From positions 372,001-436,000 of the forward strand of contig NZ_CP133148.1 in assembly GCF_036488675.1 (NCBI RefSeq): 64,000 nucleotides of DNA, read 5' to 3'. The notes beneath the pieces are model-generated. The model ran no database searches. It saw only the letters and a program-made list of their open reading frames with translations, and was not told where the DNA came from. Below, piece by piece: positions 8,997-20,174 of the stretch (positions are counted from its first letter, which is position 1; each line of letters begins with the position of its first letter). This DNA comes from Sinorhizobium chiapasense. Its GTDB lineage: Bacteria > Pseudomonadota > Alphaproteobacteria > Rhizobiales > Rhizobiaceae. A program made the position numbers and the translations under genes.

Positions 8997-10949
8997 ATGC
9001 AAGCAGATCGACCTTTGTGGGTTCCTAGTGCCGAGGTTCTCGAGCGAAGCCCGATGGCGCAATTCATGGCGTGGTGCGGGCAACGTTTCGACCGGAATTT
9101 TGCCGACTACGACTCTTTCCATGACTGGTCCGTGGCCGAGCGAGGTGACTTCTGGACCGCGGTCTGGGACTATTGCGGGGTCGTCGGCGACCGCGGGGAG
9201 AGAGCGCTTATCAATGGCGAGCGAATGCTTGATGCCCGCTTCTTTCCCGACGCAACGCTGAATTTCGCCGAGAACCTGCTGCGCAAGAGCGGCGATGGCC
9301 TCGCGGTGGTCTTTCGGGGTGAGGACAAGGTCGCCTGTCGCCTTTCCTGGGATGATTTGCGCGCCCTGGTGTCGCGCCTGCAGCAGGCAATGAAGGCCAA
9401 GGGCATCGGCAAGGGGGACCGCGTCGCTGCGATGATGCCGAACATGCCCGAGACAATCGCATTGATGCTGGCGACCGCTTCGATCGGCGCCATCTGGTCG
9501 TCCTGCTCGCCCGATTTCGGCGAGCAGGGTGTTCTCGACCGCTTCGGTCAGATCGGCCCGAAACTGTTCATCGCCTGCGACGGCTATTGGTACAACGGCA
9601 AGAGGCAGGACGTCGCCGGTAAGGTGGGCGCCGTCGCCGCCACGCTGGGCGTGCCGACCGTCATTGTTCCTTATGCGGGTGATAGCGCCTCGGTGGCAGC
9701 GGCGACCGAAGGCGGCGTCACGCTGGCCGATTTCATTGCCCCCTTCGAGGTCAAACCGCTGGCGTTCGAGCAGCTGCCATTCAGCCATCCGCTCTATATT
9801 CTGTTTTCCTCCGGTACCACCGGCGTGCCGAAATGCATCGTGCATTCTGCAGGCGGAACGTTGCTGCAGCACCTCAAGGAACACCGCTTCCACTGCGGCT
9901 TGAAGGAAGGCGAGAGGCTCTTCTACTTCACCACGTGCGGCTGGATGATGTGGAACTGGCTGGCATCGGGTCTGGCGGCAGGAGCCACGCTCTGCCTCTT
10001 CGACGGCTCGCCCTTCTATCCGGACGGCAATGTCCTCTTCGACTATGCGGCGGAGGAACGGTTCGCGATCTTCGGCACGTCGGCGAAATATATCGACGCC
10101 GTGCGCAAGGGTGGCTTCACGCCGGTGAGCACGCACGACCTGTCGGCGCTCCGTCTGTTGACGTCCACCGGTTCGCCGCTTTCTCCGGAAGGTTTTTCTT
10201 TCGTCTACGAAGGCATCAAGTCGGACATCCAACTTGCCTCGATCTCTGGCGGCACTGACATCGTATCCTGCTTTGTGCTCGGCAATCCCCTGAAGCCGGT
10301 CTGGCGCGGCGAAATCCAGGGCCCCGGCCTGGGGCTTGCCATGGATGTCTGGAACGACGAGGGCCAATCCGTGCGCGGCGAGAAAGGGGAACTCGTTTGC
10401 ACCAGGGCCTTTCCTTCGATGCCCATCATGTTCTGGAACGACCCCGAGGGCGCCAAGTACCGCGCGGCCTATTTCGAGCGTTTCGACAACGTCTGGTGTC
10501 ACGGCGATTTTGCCGAATGGACGCCGCATGGCGGCATCATCATTCATGGGCGTTCCGATGCCACGCTCAATCCGGGTGGCGTGCGGATCGGCACGGCGGA
10601 GATCTATAACCAGGTCGAGCAGATGGAGGAGGTCGCCGAGGCCCTCTGCATCGGCCAGGATTGGGAGGATGATGTACGGGTCATCCTCTTCGTCCGGCTG
10701 GCGCCGGGAGCCGAATTGACCGACGAACTGACAAAGGTCATCAAAAACCGCATCCGCGCCGGTGCTTCGCCGCGTCACGTGCCGGCGAAGATCATTGCCG
10801 TCGCCGATATTCCGCGGACCAAATCGGGCAAGATCGTCGAGCTTGCGGTTCGCGACGTCGTGCATGGCCGGCCGGTCAAGAACAAGGAAGCGCTCGCGAA
10901 CCCCGAGGCGCTAGACCTGTTTGCCGGGCTCGATGCATTGAAAAGCTGA
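8997..10949 (+). CDS. acsA2: acetoacetyl-CoA synthetase
   Basis: ATP-dependent ligase that activates acetoacetate to acetoacetyl-CoA, feeding ketone bodies from polyhydroxybutyrate breakdown into central metabolism. The acyl-adenylate P-loop [13 protein letters not shown] is near residues 264-278 and the catalytic Lys of the C-terminal domain lies in RTKSGKIVE near 610. The 650-residue length matches the rhizobial enzyme. I chose the ATG at [10 protein letters not shown] because it follows GGAGGAGAGC and the upstream 56 codons are not family-like. The opposite strand also has a very long open frame, which is a codon-bias shadow. A phasin gene and CbrA-like kinase lie nearby. Confidence 0.93.
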   Translation: MQADRPLWVPSAEVLERSPMAQFMAWCGQRFDRNFADYDSFHDWSVAERGDFWTAVWDYCGVVGDRGERALINGERMLDARFFPDATLNFAENLLRKSGDGLAVVFRGEDKVACRLSWDDLRALVSRLQQAMKAKGIGKGDRVAAMMPNMPETIALMLATASIGAIWSSCSPDFGEQGVLDRFGQIGPKLFIACDGYWYNGKRQDVAGKVGAVAATLGVPTVIVPYAGDSASVAAATEGGVTLADFIAPFEVKPLAFEQLPFSHPLYILFSSGTTGVPKCIVHSAGGTLLQHLKEHRFHCGLKEGERLFYFTTCGWMMWNWLASGLAAGATLCLFDGSPFYPDGNVLFDYAAEERFAIFGTSAKYIDAVRKGGFTPVSTHDLSALRLLTSTGSPLSPEGFSFVYEGIKSDIQLASISGGTDIVSCFVLGNPLKPVWRGEIQGPGLGLAMDVWNDEGQSVRGEKGELVCTRAFPSMPIMFWNDPEGAKYRAAYFERFDNVWCHGDFAEWTPHGGIIIHGRSDATLNPGGVRIGTAEIYNQVEQMEEVAEALCIGQDWEDDVRVILFVRLAPGAELTDELTKVIKNRIRAGASPRHVPAKIIAVADIPRTKSGKIVELAVRDVVHGRPVKNKEALANPEALDLFAGLDALKS

Positions 10950-11103
10950 TTATTTGAGCGGAACGGCGGCTTCTGCGCCTTGCCGCCTTCCGATCGCCAG
11001 TCATGCGGTCGCGCGTTAACCAGTTCGCGTCCCGCGAATTAACCAAATCATCGGAGTTGCGCGCGACTGCCTAAGATTGTTGGATAAAAAAGTAAGATCT
11101 TGT

Positions 11104-11187
11104 TTACATTTGGGGGTGCATGGTCGAACCAACTTGAGGCCGACCAGTCAAGGGCCGGTGCCGCAGCAGCGATGTTGCTGCAGACAT
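11104..11187 (-). CDS. possible 27-residue small protein
   Basis: An ATG preceded by AAAAGGTGACATC, a plausible ribosome site, opens a frame MSAATSLLRHRPLTGRPQVG and seven more residues before a stop. It is basic and has no recognised motif. It overlaps, on the other strand, the region upstream of a rho-independent terminator. It may be a real sORF, part of a dual-function RNA, or chance. Confidence 0.25.
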   Translation of the reverse strand: MSAATSLLRHRPLTGRPQVGSTMHPQM

Positions 11188-11230
11188 GATGTCACCTTTT
11201 CTCGAGCATTTGTTGGTTAGCATTGACTTC

Positions 11231-11259
11231 AGAGGCGGCTTTCGGCTGCCTCTTTTTTT
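11231..11259 (+). terminator. rho-independent terminator far from any gene
   Basis: A 9-bp stem (AGAGGCGGC / GCTGCCTCT, one G-U pair) with a five-base loop is followed by seven T. It is about 280 bases past the acsA2 stop, so it terminates either a long 3' untranslated region or a separate small RNA beginning somewhere around 11050-11130. Confidence 0.8.
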
Positions 11260-11356
11260 GTCTGTTTTGTCTGCGAGCGGCCGGCTTCCGCTGTGACGGT
11301 TAGAACAACGCAACTCCGGACGGAAAACCGTTACACACTTTTCCTGGAATTGCTTC

Positions 11357-11461
11357 AGAGCGCCGTGCGTTCAAGTGAACGCACAAAGGACGCTCTAGCA
11401 CTTTGATTCTAGAGCATCTTATCCGCTTTCAGTGATTCCCCTTGAAAGCGGGATGCTCTAG
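11357..11461. repeat. compound palindromic intergenic element
   Basis: Two nested hairpins in series. The first has AGAGCG ... CGCTCT arms around the perfect 20-base palindrome GTGCGTTCAAGTGAACGCAC (11365-11384). The second pairs CTAGAGCAT (11409) with ATGCTCTAG (ending 11461) and CCGCTTTCA with TGAAAGCGG inside. This two-part build resembles rhizobial mosaic elements. The stop codon of the permease gene to the right lies inside it. Confidence 0.75.
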
Positions 11462-13191
11462 GGACGGCGTTCCAGCGATCTCGACACCAGGATCACCGGG
11501 ATCATGCCGGCGATGACGATGATCATCGCCGCGACGGAGGCGTCTTCGACCTTGGCGCGCGAGGCGTCCTCGTAGACCAGAGTAGCAAGCGTGTTGAAGT
11601 TGAACGGTCTCAGCATGATGGTCGCCGAGAGTTCCTTCATCGTCTCGATGAAAACGAGCAGGGCCGCCGTCAGCACCGCCGGTCGCATCATCGGCAGGAG
11701 CACTGTTCGCAGCGTCTGGCCGCTCGTGCGTCCAAGTGCGCGCGCCGCCATGTCGAGATGCGGCGACAATTTCTGGAAACCGGCCTCGAGCGTGCCTTCC
11801 GCCATCGTAAGGAAGCGGACGGTGCAGGCGTAGACGATGGCAAAGCCGGTGCCGCTCATCAGCAGGCCGGTCGAAATTCCGAACGTATCTCTCATCTGCG
11901 CATCGACGGCGTTATCGAGCGCTGCCAGCGGAAAGAGCACGCCGATCGCGAGAACCGTGCCGGGCACACCATAGCCGAAGGAGGCCAATCGGCCGGCTGC
12001 TTCCGTGGTGCGCGAACGCCCGGTGCGGGCGGCATAGGCAAGCACAAATCCCAGAAGCACCGCGACGAGCGCTGTCAGGGCGGAAACCAGAATGCTGTGC
12101 AAGAGCGCATTCAGAAGGCGCGGGGCCAAAAACTGATCCATGCGGTTCAGCGCGTAATTTCCGAGAATAAAGAAGGGAACGCCGAAGCCGGAGAGCACCG
12201 GCAGCAGGCAGGCGATCGTTGCCGCCCATTTTTTCCAGCCCGACAGTGTAAGCCTGGCAAGATCGTGGACGGCGGCCGTTGTCTTCTGGCTGGAGAAGCG
12301 CTGCCTGCGACGGGCGGCGCGCTCGACCATCATCAGGGCGACGACGAAGAGCAGCATGATACAGGCAATCTGTGCGGCGCCAGCCAGGCTGCCGCGGTTA
12401 AGCCAGGTATCGAAGATCGAGAAGGTCAGCGTCTGGACGCCCAGGAACTCGACCGCACCGATGTCGTTAAGCGTTTCCATGGCGACGAGCGTCAGGCCGA
12501 TCATGATGGCAGGCCGCGCCATCGGGATCTGGATCCGGAAGAACACCTTGAGCGGGCCGGCGCCGAGCGTGCGCGCCACGTCCGCGGCCGCGCGCCCCTG
12601 CATCAGGAACATCGAGCGGCAGGCGAGATAGATATAGGGATAGAGCACCGAGCTCAGCACGAGCACCGCGCCGCCGAGCGAGCGCACGTCCGGAAACCAG
12701 TAGTCCCGGCTCGTCTGGAAGCCGAAGATGAGCCGGATCAACCCCTGGACCGGACCGGTGAAGGTGAGAAGTTCGCCGAATGCGTAGGCCGCGAGGTAGG
12801 CGGGTATCGCGAGTGGCAGTACGAGCGCGGCAGAAAGGAAGCGGCGCAGCGGAAACTCGCAACTCGCCACCAGCCATGCAGTCAGGATACCGATAAAAGC
12901 TGTTGCCGCACCCGTAAGCGCGACGAGCAGCAGCGTTCGCCCCGTCGCGCGCGGGATGACGTTCTCGATAAGATGCGGCCAATCGGCGCTGCCGCCGGAA
13001 ACGGCAAGCCAGCCAATCGCGAGCATCGGCATCAGCACGATCGCCGAGGCGAGCACGGCCCAGATTGCGAGCAACGGATGACCAAGGCCCGTCCCGGAGC
13101 GGGCATAGCGTCTTCTGAGGCTCTTGGATGTGGACTGCAAGCGATCGGTTCCGAGGCGAAGCGGCAAGGTGGCGACTGCCGGAACCGGCAA
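11458..13191 (-). CDS. iron(III)-type ABC transporter permease (fused double permease)
   Basis: 577-residue inner-membrane protein with two permease halves, each with several transmembrane helices. The two EAA-type loops are visible as ADVARTLGAGPLKVFFRIQIP and MAARALGRTSGQTLRTVLLP. This layout is that of FbpB/SfuB ferric-iron permeases; related transporters move other substrates such as thiamine. A TTG start is chosen because GGGAGCCAGT precedes it and no ATG lies near the first helix. No binding-protein or ATPase gene is adjacent, so partners must be encoded elsewhere. The stop codon sits within a palindromic repeat. Confidence 0.83.
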   Translation of the reverse strand: MPVPAVATLPLRLGTDRLQSTSKSLRRRYARSGTGLGHPLLAIWAVLASAIVLMPMLAIGWLAVSGGSADWPHLIENVIPRATGRTLLLVALTGAATAFIGILTAWLVASCEFPLRRFLSAALVLPLAIPAYLAAYAFGELLTFTGPVQGLIRLIFGFQTSRDYWFPDVRSLGGAVLVLSSVLYPYIYLACRSMFLMQGRAAADVARTLGAGPLKVFFRIQIPMARPAIMIGLTLVAMETLNDIGAVEFLGVQTLTFSIFDTWLNRGSLAGAAQIACIMLLFVVALMMVERAARRRQRFSSQKTTAAVHDLARLTLSGWKKWAATIACLLPVLSGFGVPFFILGNYALNRMDQFLAPRLLNALLHSILVSALTALVAVLLGFVLAYAARTGRSRTTEAAGRLASFGYGVPGTVLAIGVLFPLAALDNAVDAQMRDTFGISTGLLMSGTGFAIVYACTVRFLTMAEGTLEAGFQKLSPHLDMAARALGRTSGQTLRTVLLPMMRPAVLTAALLVFIETMKELSATIMLRPFNFNTLATLVYEDASRAKVEDASVAAMIIVIAGMIPVILVSRSLERRP

Positions 13192-13232
13192 ACTGGCTCC
13201 CGCGAGTCAACATTTCCTTACAGCATTCGTGC

Positions 13233-16628
<3,396 letters not shown>

Positions 16629-16873
16629 GGGCAGGCCTATTGACGGATCGCTTGCGCGTTAACAGTCTATTAATACCCGGCCCGTCCGCGAGGGTCCAGC
16701 AATGGCGCGCCGTCGACAACGCCTTTTGCCGCGCAAGGTTAATAGGCCTCAGGTTAATGAGCCTCGATTTGTGCAATGCACAATTTTTGTTGCAATGCAC
16801 AACGAAATCGTTTATATAATGGGCAGCAACCAACCGGCGCCTCTGAAGAGGGCCACACCAAGGAGCGCTTACC
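16629..16873. other. divergent promoter region cbrA/phaP
   Basis: 245 bases between divergent genes. Apart from the tandem dyad listed separately, TTATATAAT-like AT-rich sequence at about 16812-16819 is a possible -10 region for phaP. Confidence 0.45.
16769..16802 (+). promoter_or_regulatory. tandem dyad upstream of phasin gene, candidate PhaR/AniA operator
   Basis: The perfect dyad TTGTGCAATGCACAA (16769-16783) is followed 19 bases centre to centre by TTGCAATGCACAA (16790-16802). PhaR, the repressor that senses polyhydroxybutyrate granules, is known to bind TGC-rich dyads upstream of phaP and phaR genes. Position just ahead of the likely phaP promoter fits repression. The assignment to PhaR is inference. 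Confidence 0.65.
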
Positions 16874-17323
16874 ATGGCTACCAAGAAGACCGACGATGCA
16901 TTTTCCCTTTCCTCCTTCGACCCGGCCAAGTTTGCCGACAGCTTCCGCGAATTCGCCGAAAAGGGCGCCACGCAGTCGAAGGAAGCTTATGCCAAGATGA
17001 AGACCGCTGCCGAAGAAGCGACCAAGGCCGTGGAAGCGACGCTTGAAAACGCTCAGACCGGCACCGTCGAACTCGGTCTCAAGGCCATCGATGCGCTGCG
17101 CACCAATGCCGAAAATTCCCTTTCGCACATGGAATCGCTGCTCGGCGTGAAGTCGCTTTCGGAACTGGTCGAACTCCAGACCGCCTTCATCCGTAAGCAG
17201 GCCGAACTTGCCGTCGAGCAGGCGAAGACCATGCAGGACGCGACGAAGAAGGTCGCCGAAAACGTTGCCAAGCCGGGCAAGGACGCCGCTGAAAAGGCGA
17301 TGTCGAACCTCAAGAAGGCCTGA
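16874..17323 (+). CDS. phaP: phasin
   Basis: Small polyhydroxybutyrate granule-coating protein of 149 residues. It is almost entirely amphipathic helix, rich in Ala, Lys and Glu, with the phasin_2 core ELGLKAIDALRTNAENSLSHMESLLGVKSLSELVELQ around 55-95. Phasins bind the granule surface and control granule size and number. Upstream is a tandem TGCAATGCACAA dyad, suggesting PhaR/AniA control. A palindromic repeat and a strong terminator follow. In S. meliloti the corresponding gene is called phaP1. Confidence 0.93.
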   Translation: MATKKTDDAFSLSSFDPAKFADSFREFAEKGATQSKEAYAKMKTAAEEATKAVEATLENAQTGTVELGLKAIDALRTNAENSLSHMESLLGVKSLSELVELQTAFIRKQAELAVEQAKTMQDATKKVAENVAKPGKDAAEKAMSNLKKA

Positions 17324-17331
17324 TCGGCTGC

Positions 17332-17430
17332 TGCATGATTCCTCAGATCGGAATCGATTTGAGGACAAAATCATGCAGCGATTGAAAGTGCTACAGCGAC
17401 CTTTGCGCGTCTCAAAAGACGCGTGGCGCG
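17332..17430. repeat. rhizobial palindromic intergenic element, copy 2
   Basis: Begins with arms GCTGCATGATT ... AATCATGCAGC and continues into ATTGAAAGTGCTACAGCGA and CCTTTGCGCGTCT, closely matching the element at 3912-4005. The closing CGCTGTAG arm seen in copy 1 is lost here. Confidence 0.75.
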
Positions 17431-17444
17431 CCTCACATCATCAG

Positions 17445-17476
17445 AAAGACCGGGTGGCTTGCCATCCGGTCTTTTT
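17445..17476 (+). terminator. rho-independent terminator after phaP
   Basis: Stem AAAGACCGGGTGG / CCATCCGGTCTTT with a four-base loop and a following T run. Confidence 0.88.
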
Positions 17477-17560
17477 GCAGGATAATCACAAGTTAAGGCT
17501 TGCAAATCAGCGGCAGTGCCCGTATGTGAGCCGCCAAGCGACACATGTCGCATTCCAAGT

Positions 17561-17637
17561 GCGGTTGTAGCTCAGTTGGTTAGAGCGCAGGTTTGTGGCA
17601 CCTGAGGTCGGTGGTTCGAGACCACCCAACCGTACCA
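17561..17637 (+). tRNA. tRNA-His (GTG)
   Basis: 77 nucleotides including an encoded CCA. Acceptor, D (AGCTCAGTTGGTTAGAGC), anticodon and T (GGTGGTTCGAGACCACC) arms fold normally, and the anticodon is GTG. The base before position 1 is T, so the universal extra G-1 of tRNA-His is not encoded, and the discriminator base is A. This is the known alphaproteobacterial variant, which is read by an altered histidyl-tRNA synthetase. The accessory region starts directly downstream. Confidence 0.97.
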
Positions 17638-17921
17638 TTTCTTTCCAAGCCCACATTATTCAATAAATCAACGGTTTGAATGCCGTCCTCCCTGCCTCAA
17701 AAAGTACCGTCAAATCGCGTGAAAATCGGGGTGTTATGAAGGCCCATAACATTCCCATAACATTTCTTCAGTGTTGACAATAAAGAACGGAACGGGATCG
17801 GAGGCGTCTCATCGCCTGTGCGACTCGCAAATGTCAGGTCGACATCACCCTGATTCTCGTTCAAACATCGCAGGGCTGAGGACCTGCCGACCCCGGCACG
17901 GCTGCGGCTGCTCTCGCGGGC
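17638..17921. other. region after tRNA-His without a clear gene
   Basis: 284 bases. A short direct repeat CCCATAACATTCCCATAACAT lies near 17741-17765. No integrase gene or duplicate of the tRNA 3' end was seen. Confidence 0.4.
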
Positions 17922-18107
17922 GTGACGGTAAGTTGGGGACGGATACCGGCCGACAGCGATGATGACGAGCTAACGGTGGAAAAGGCTCCAGTCGAACCCA
18001 AGGTCGATCCGCGCGCCGAAACCAATCAATTGCTCAAAGGAATCAAGACTGCTGTCTGGGCATTGTTCGGCGTCGTGGCGGCGGCCGCCATACTTCACCT
18101 CCGGTGA
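17922..18107 (+). CDS. small single-helix membrane protein, unknown
   Basis: 61 residues from a GTG. The first half is acidic (ADSDDDELTVEKAPVEPK) and the last part is a predicted transmembrane helix (IKTAVWALFGVVAAAAILHL). Small proteins of this plan are common in rhizobial accessory regions. Another start or a chance frame cannot be excluded. Function unknown. Confidence 0.4.
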   Translation: MTVSWGRIPADSDDDELTVEKAPVEPKVDPRAETNQLLKGIKTAVWALFGVVAAAAILHLR

Positions 18108-18280
18108 GCAACGGCGATGCCGAACTCGTGGACCTTACTCAAAGACAAGCGCTGTCCCGCATGTAACCGACGACGACCGCGCCGTGCGAGGGTATCGATT
18201 GATCGACACCTTGACTCTTTTGGCAAGGAGAACAAGATAGGAATAAATTCTCAGGGCGGCAATGAAGTTCCAACTCGACA

Positions 18281-18688
18281 ATGAAGCACCGAAGCAGCAT
18301 AGACCTTGCAGACCCCGTGCAAGACGACTGGGGACCACTCGAGCACATCTATGCGGTGGAAGTCTGGACCGATATGCCGGAGTCTGGAGGCGAGCGTCTG
18401 GAGACCATTTCGCGAGCTACCGATTTCCAGGTGTCGATTGCCGCCTATAGGGCCGCTATGAGGCAGCGGCCAGGGAAGGCGATCATTCACCTCAACGGCC
18501 GGCACAGGATGTCATGCCAAACCGCCCCGGACCCACCGCTCCCTCTCGGGGTCGGCCGACCAGGCGGCGGGATCGGCCGTATCCAGACCACAGCAGTCAC
18601 GAAGAGACCGCCTCAGGCTTTCCGAACTCGAGGAGTGGTATCTGCTCGGGGGCAGGTGTTCGAAGTGCAGACACCAGGGCTGGCTTGA
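18281..18688 (+). CDS. hypothetical protein, C-terminal part doubtful
   Basis: Open frame of 135 codons. The first 77 residues look like a real protein (AVEVWTDMPESGGERLETIS, IAAYRAAMRQRPGKAIIHLN), but the rest is Pro/Gly-rich and appears to read out of frame through a second gene starting at 18514. At 18512 the sequence reads TCATGC, so a single-base change could have removed an original stop overlapping the next start codon. Function unknown. Confidence 0.35.
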   Translation: MKHRSSIDLADPVQDDWGPLEHIYAVEVWTDMPESGGERLETISRATDFQVSIAAYRAAMRQRPGKAIIHLNGRHRMSCQTAPDPPLPLGVGRPGGGIGRIQTTAVTKRPPQAFRTRGVVSARGQVFEVQTPGLA

Positions 18689-18878
18689 TCACAGTGCCAT
18701 CGGTCGCCGCTTTGGGAAGAACGTAATCCTCGTGTCTCTCATGCCGAGGCTCCGCTGCACCGCATGCGGAAACAGGCATAGGAACACCCTGTGCGCAGGC
18801 AAGATCAAACGGCGAGCGATTACAGCGCTGAGTAGATCGCCCACGCAGTACCTCCGAGGACGGCCGCCGCCGCGATAA
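18514..18878 (+). pseudogene. zinc-ribbon protein gene, apparently frameshifted
   Basis: A start at 18514 opens a basic N-terminus (MPNRPGPTAPSRGRPTRRRD) in one frame. From about 18609 the neighbouring frame encodes RLRLSELEEWYLLGGRCSKC, then HQGWLDHSAIGRRFG and LRCTACGNRHRNTL to a stop at 18878. Two CxxC pairs (CSKC and CTAC) form a zinc-ribbon-like knuckle. The second frame has no ATG, GTG or TTG early enough, and a stop at 18459, so a one-base indel near 18600-18612 is the simplest explanation. A sequencing error is also possible. Function unknown. Confidence 0.5.
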
Positions 18879-19056
18879 GCGTGAAGTACGCCTCAAGATA
18901 CGGTCGCTTCCGCTCTTTCCAGGCTTTCATCCGGCGGGCGTTTGACTTCCTGACGAGATCGCCTGGATCGTCTTCCGGGATAGGCTGCATGACAGGTGGC
19001 GAATCCTGGTTGAGGTCGATCCAATGCTCGATAATTTTGGGATGCTTCAACTTCAA
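18820..19056 (-). CDS. small C-terminal-anchored membrane protein, unknown
   Basis: 78 residues. An acidic/Pro-rich start (DSPPVMQPIPEDDPGDLV) is followed by a basic linker (KSNARRMKAWKERKRP) and one C-terminal transmembrane helix (YFTLIAAAAVLGGTAWAIYSAL). It overlaps the end of the frameshifted zinc-ribbon gene on the other strand. Unknown function; sits in the accessory stretch between tRNA-His and the NACHT-like gene. Confidence 0.5.
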   Translation of the reverse strand: MKLKHPKIIEHWIDLNQDSPPVMQPIPEDDPGDLVRKSNARRMKAWKERKRPYLEAYFTLIAAAAVLGGTAWAIYSAL

Positions 19057-19183
19057 GATTCGTTCGCCCGGTTTCGCCCTGCCTCCGTTAACGGTTCGAT
19101 CGCCAAAATCAAGCAGTAGGCTTGAATTCGCAACCTATCCGCGTCATGTGTGATGAAGACAACTTCGTTGACGGAGGCATCAC

Positions 19184-19498
19184 ATGGCTAATTTCGGCAA
19201 TCCCGCGTTTGGCGCTGCCATGGGCAACGCGGGCGGAATGGCTCTCATCGCGGCCGGAGCGGTAGGCCTCGCATCTGCTATCGGCGACGGGCTCGCGGCC
19301 GCGGCTGAAGCCCGCTACCAGGGGCGCTACAATGATGCCCTAACGACGGCTATCAATCATGCCGGGGAAATGGAAGCCATGGCCCGCAAGGCTATGGAGC
19401 TGCTGGCCGAACTCGAAGCGGAAAACCATCGTCTCCGCGCCGCATGCCGCCAGCGCCAGGAGGTCATCGACCTCCTGAAGGCCAAGGCGCGCGCATAA
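19184..19498 (+). CDS. Gly/Ala-rich protein with C-terminal coiled coil, unknown
   Basis: 104 residues, first gene of a three-gene overlapping operon. Residues 12-42 are Gly/Ala-rich and hydrophobic (GMALIAAGAVGLASAIGDGL), and the C-terminal half is a heptad-like helix (EMEAMARKAMELLAELEAEN). A GGAGG site lies upstream (ACGGAGGCATCACATG). Its TAA stop overlaps the next ATG by one base. I do not recognise the family. Confidence 0.7.
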   Translation: MANFGNPAFGAAMGNAGGMALIAAGAVGLASAIGDGLAAAAEARYQGRYNDALTTAINHAGEMEAMARKAMELLAELEAENHRLRAACRQRQEVIDLLKAKARA

Positions 19499-19926
19499 TG
19501 TCGGATATCAGTGAAAAAGAATGGCAGCGCATCCGGCAGCATTACGGCGATCTCGCGTATGAGCATCCGGAGATGCATAGCATGATGCTCGATCTCCTCG
19601 ATACGGACGCCCTCGACAAGGCGCTCGGGACGGATGAGCCGCGCACGAACTTCAAACGCAGCGTGTTAGGAGCATACGCTGACGGCCGTCTCTCTGAGCA
19701 GCAAGCTATCGACGCACTCGACCCGAGGGATTCCGCGGAGCTGCTCGTCGCGCTCGGAGATGCCGGGCTACCGATGCCGCAGCCATCGGCAGCCGAAGTC
19801 CGCGGGCAGGCAGAGACCGTTGCAAGGTTCTTTCTCGAAAACCGGGAAGCCAAGGTCTCCGAGGTTCTGGAAATCGTATCGAGAGCGCCGGACGTTACGG
19901 CCGATCCTGATGACGAACTGAAATGA
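19498..19926 (+). CDS. acidic hypothetical protein, second gene of small operon
   Basis: 142 residues, strongly acidic and alpha-helical, no membrane segment. Start chosen at the ATG overlapping the preceding stop (TAATG), and its own stop overlaps the third gene (ATGA). The segment YADGRLSEQQAIDALDPRDS looks like a small helical bundle. No known motif. The overlaps indicate the three proteins are made together and may form a complex. Confidence 0.7.
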   Translation: MSDISEKEWQRIRQHYGDLAYEHPEMHSMMLDLLDTDALDKALGTDEPRTNFKRSVLGAYADGRLSEQQAIDALDPRDSAELLVALGDAGLPMPQPSAAEVRGQAETVARFFLENREAKVSEVLEIVSRAPDVTADPDDELK

Positions 19927-20174
19927 AAATGGCCCTCGACGACATTGAGCAAGCCATTCGCACACTGATTCGACAAGTCGACGAGCTCGCGGTGCGGATG
20001 ACTGACCAACTCGCGGCTTTCGGTAGGCTGCAAGGTGAGCGGACGGCATTGCTTGGCGACCTCAACGCGCTCCACCGCGAAAACCGGGCTGCCGCTGGAC
20101 GCATGAGAGCGCGGCTCGAGCACATTGCGGATGGCATCGATGCGATCCGCAATGCCCTCATACTGACATCCTGA
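19923..20174 (+). CDS. coiled-coil hypothetical protein, third gene of small operon
   Basis: 83 residues, almost all heptad-patterned helix (LDDIEQAIRTLIRQVDELAV, ALHRENRAAAGRMRARLEHI). It starts within the preceding stop (ATGA). Its 3' end overlaps the convergent gene by 17 bases. Unknown function. Confidence 0.65.
   Translation: MKMALDDIEQAIRTLIRQVDELAVRMTDQLAAFGRLQGERTALLGDLNALHRENRAAAGRMRARLEHIADGIDAIRNALILTS

Larger units (their letters stand above)
10950..11457. other. 508-base region with terminator, hairpins and a tiny ORF
   Basis: No convincing gene of normal size. It holds a possible weak hairpin after acsA2 (GGCGGC/GCCGCC near 10965-10987), an AT-rich stretch near 11080-11115, a good terminator on the plus strand, a 27-codon frame on the minus strand and a compound palindromic repeat at the right end; these are listed separately. 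Confidence 0.6.

Noticed and set aside
8820..10865. Very long open frame on the minus strand opposite acetoacetyl-CoA synthetase
   Set aside because: It mirrors the codon bias of a high-GC gene, has no recognisable domain, and the plus-strand protein is unmistakable.
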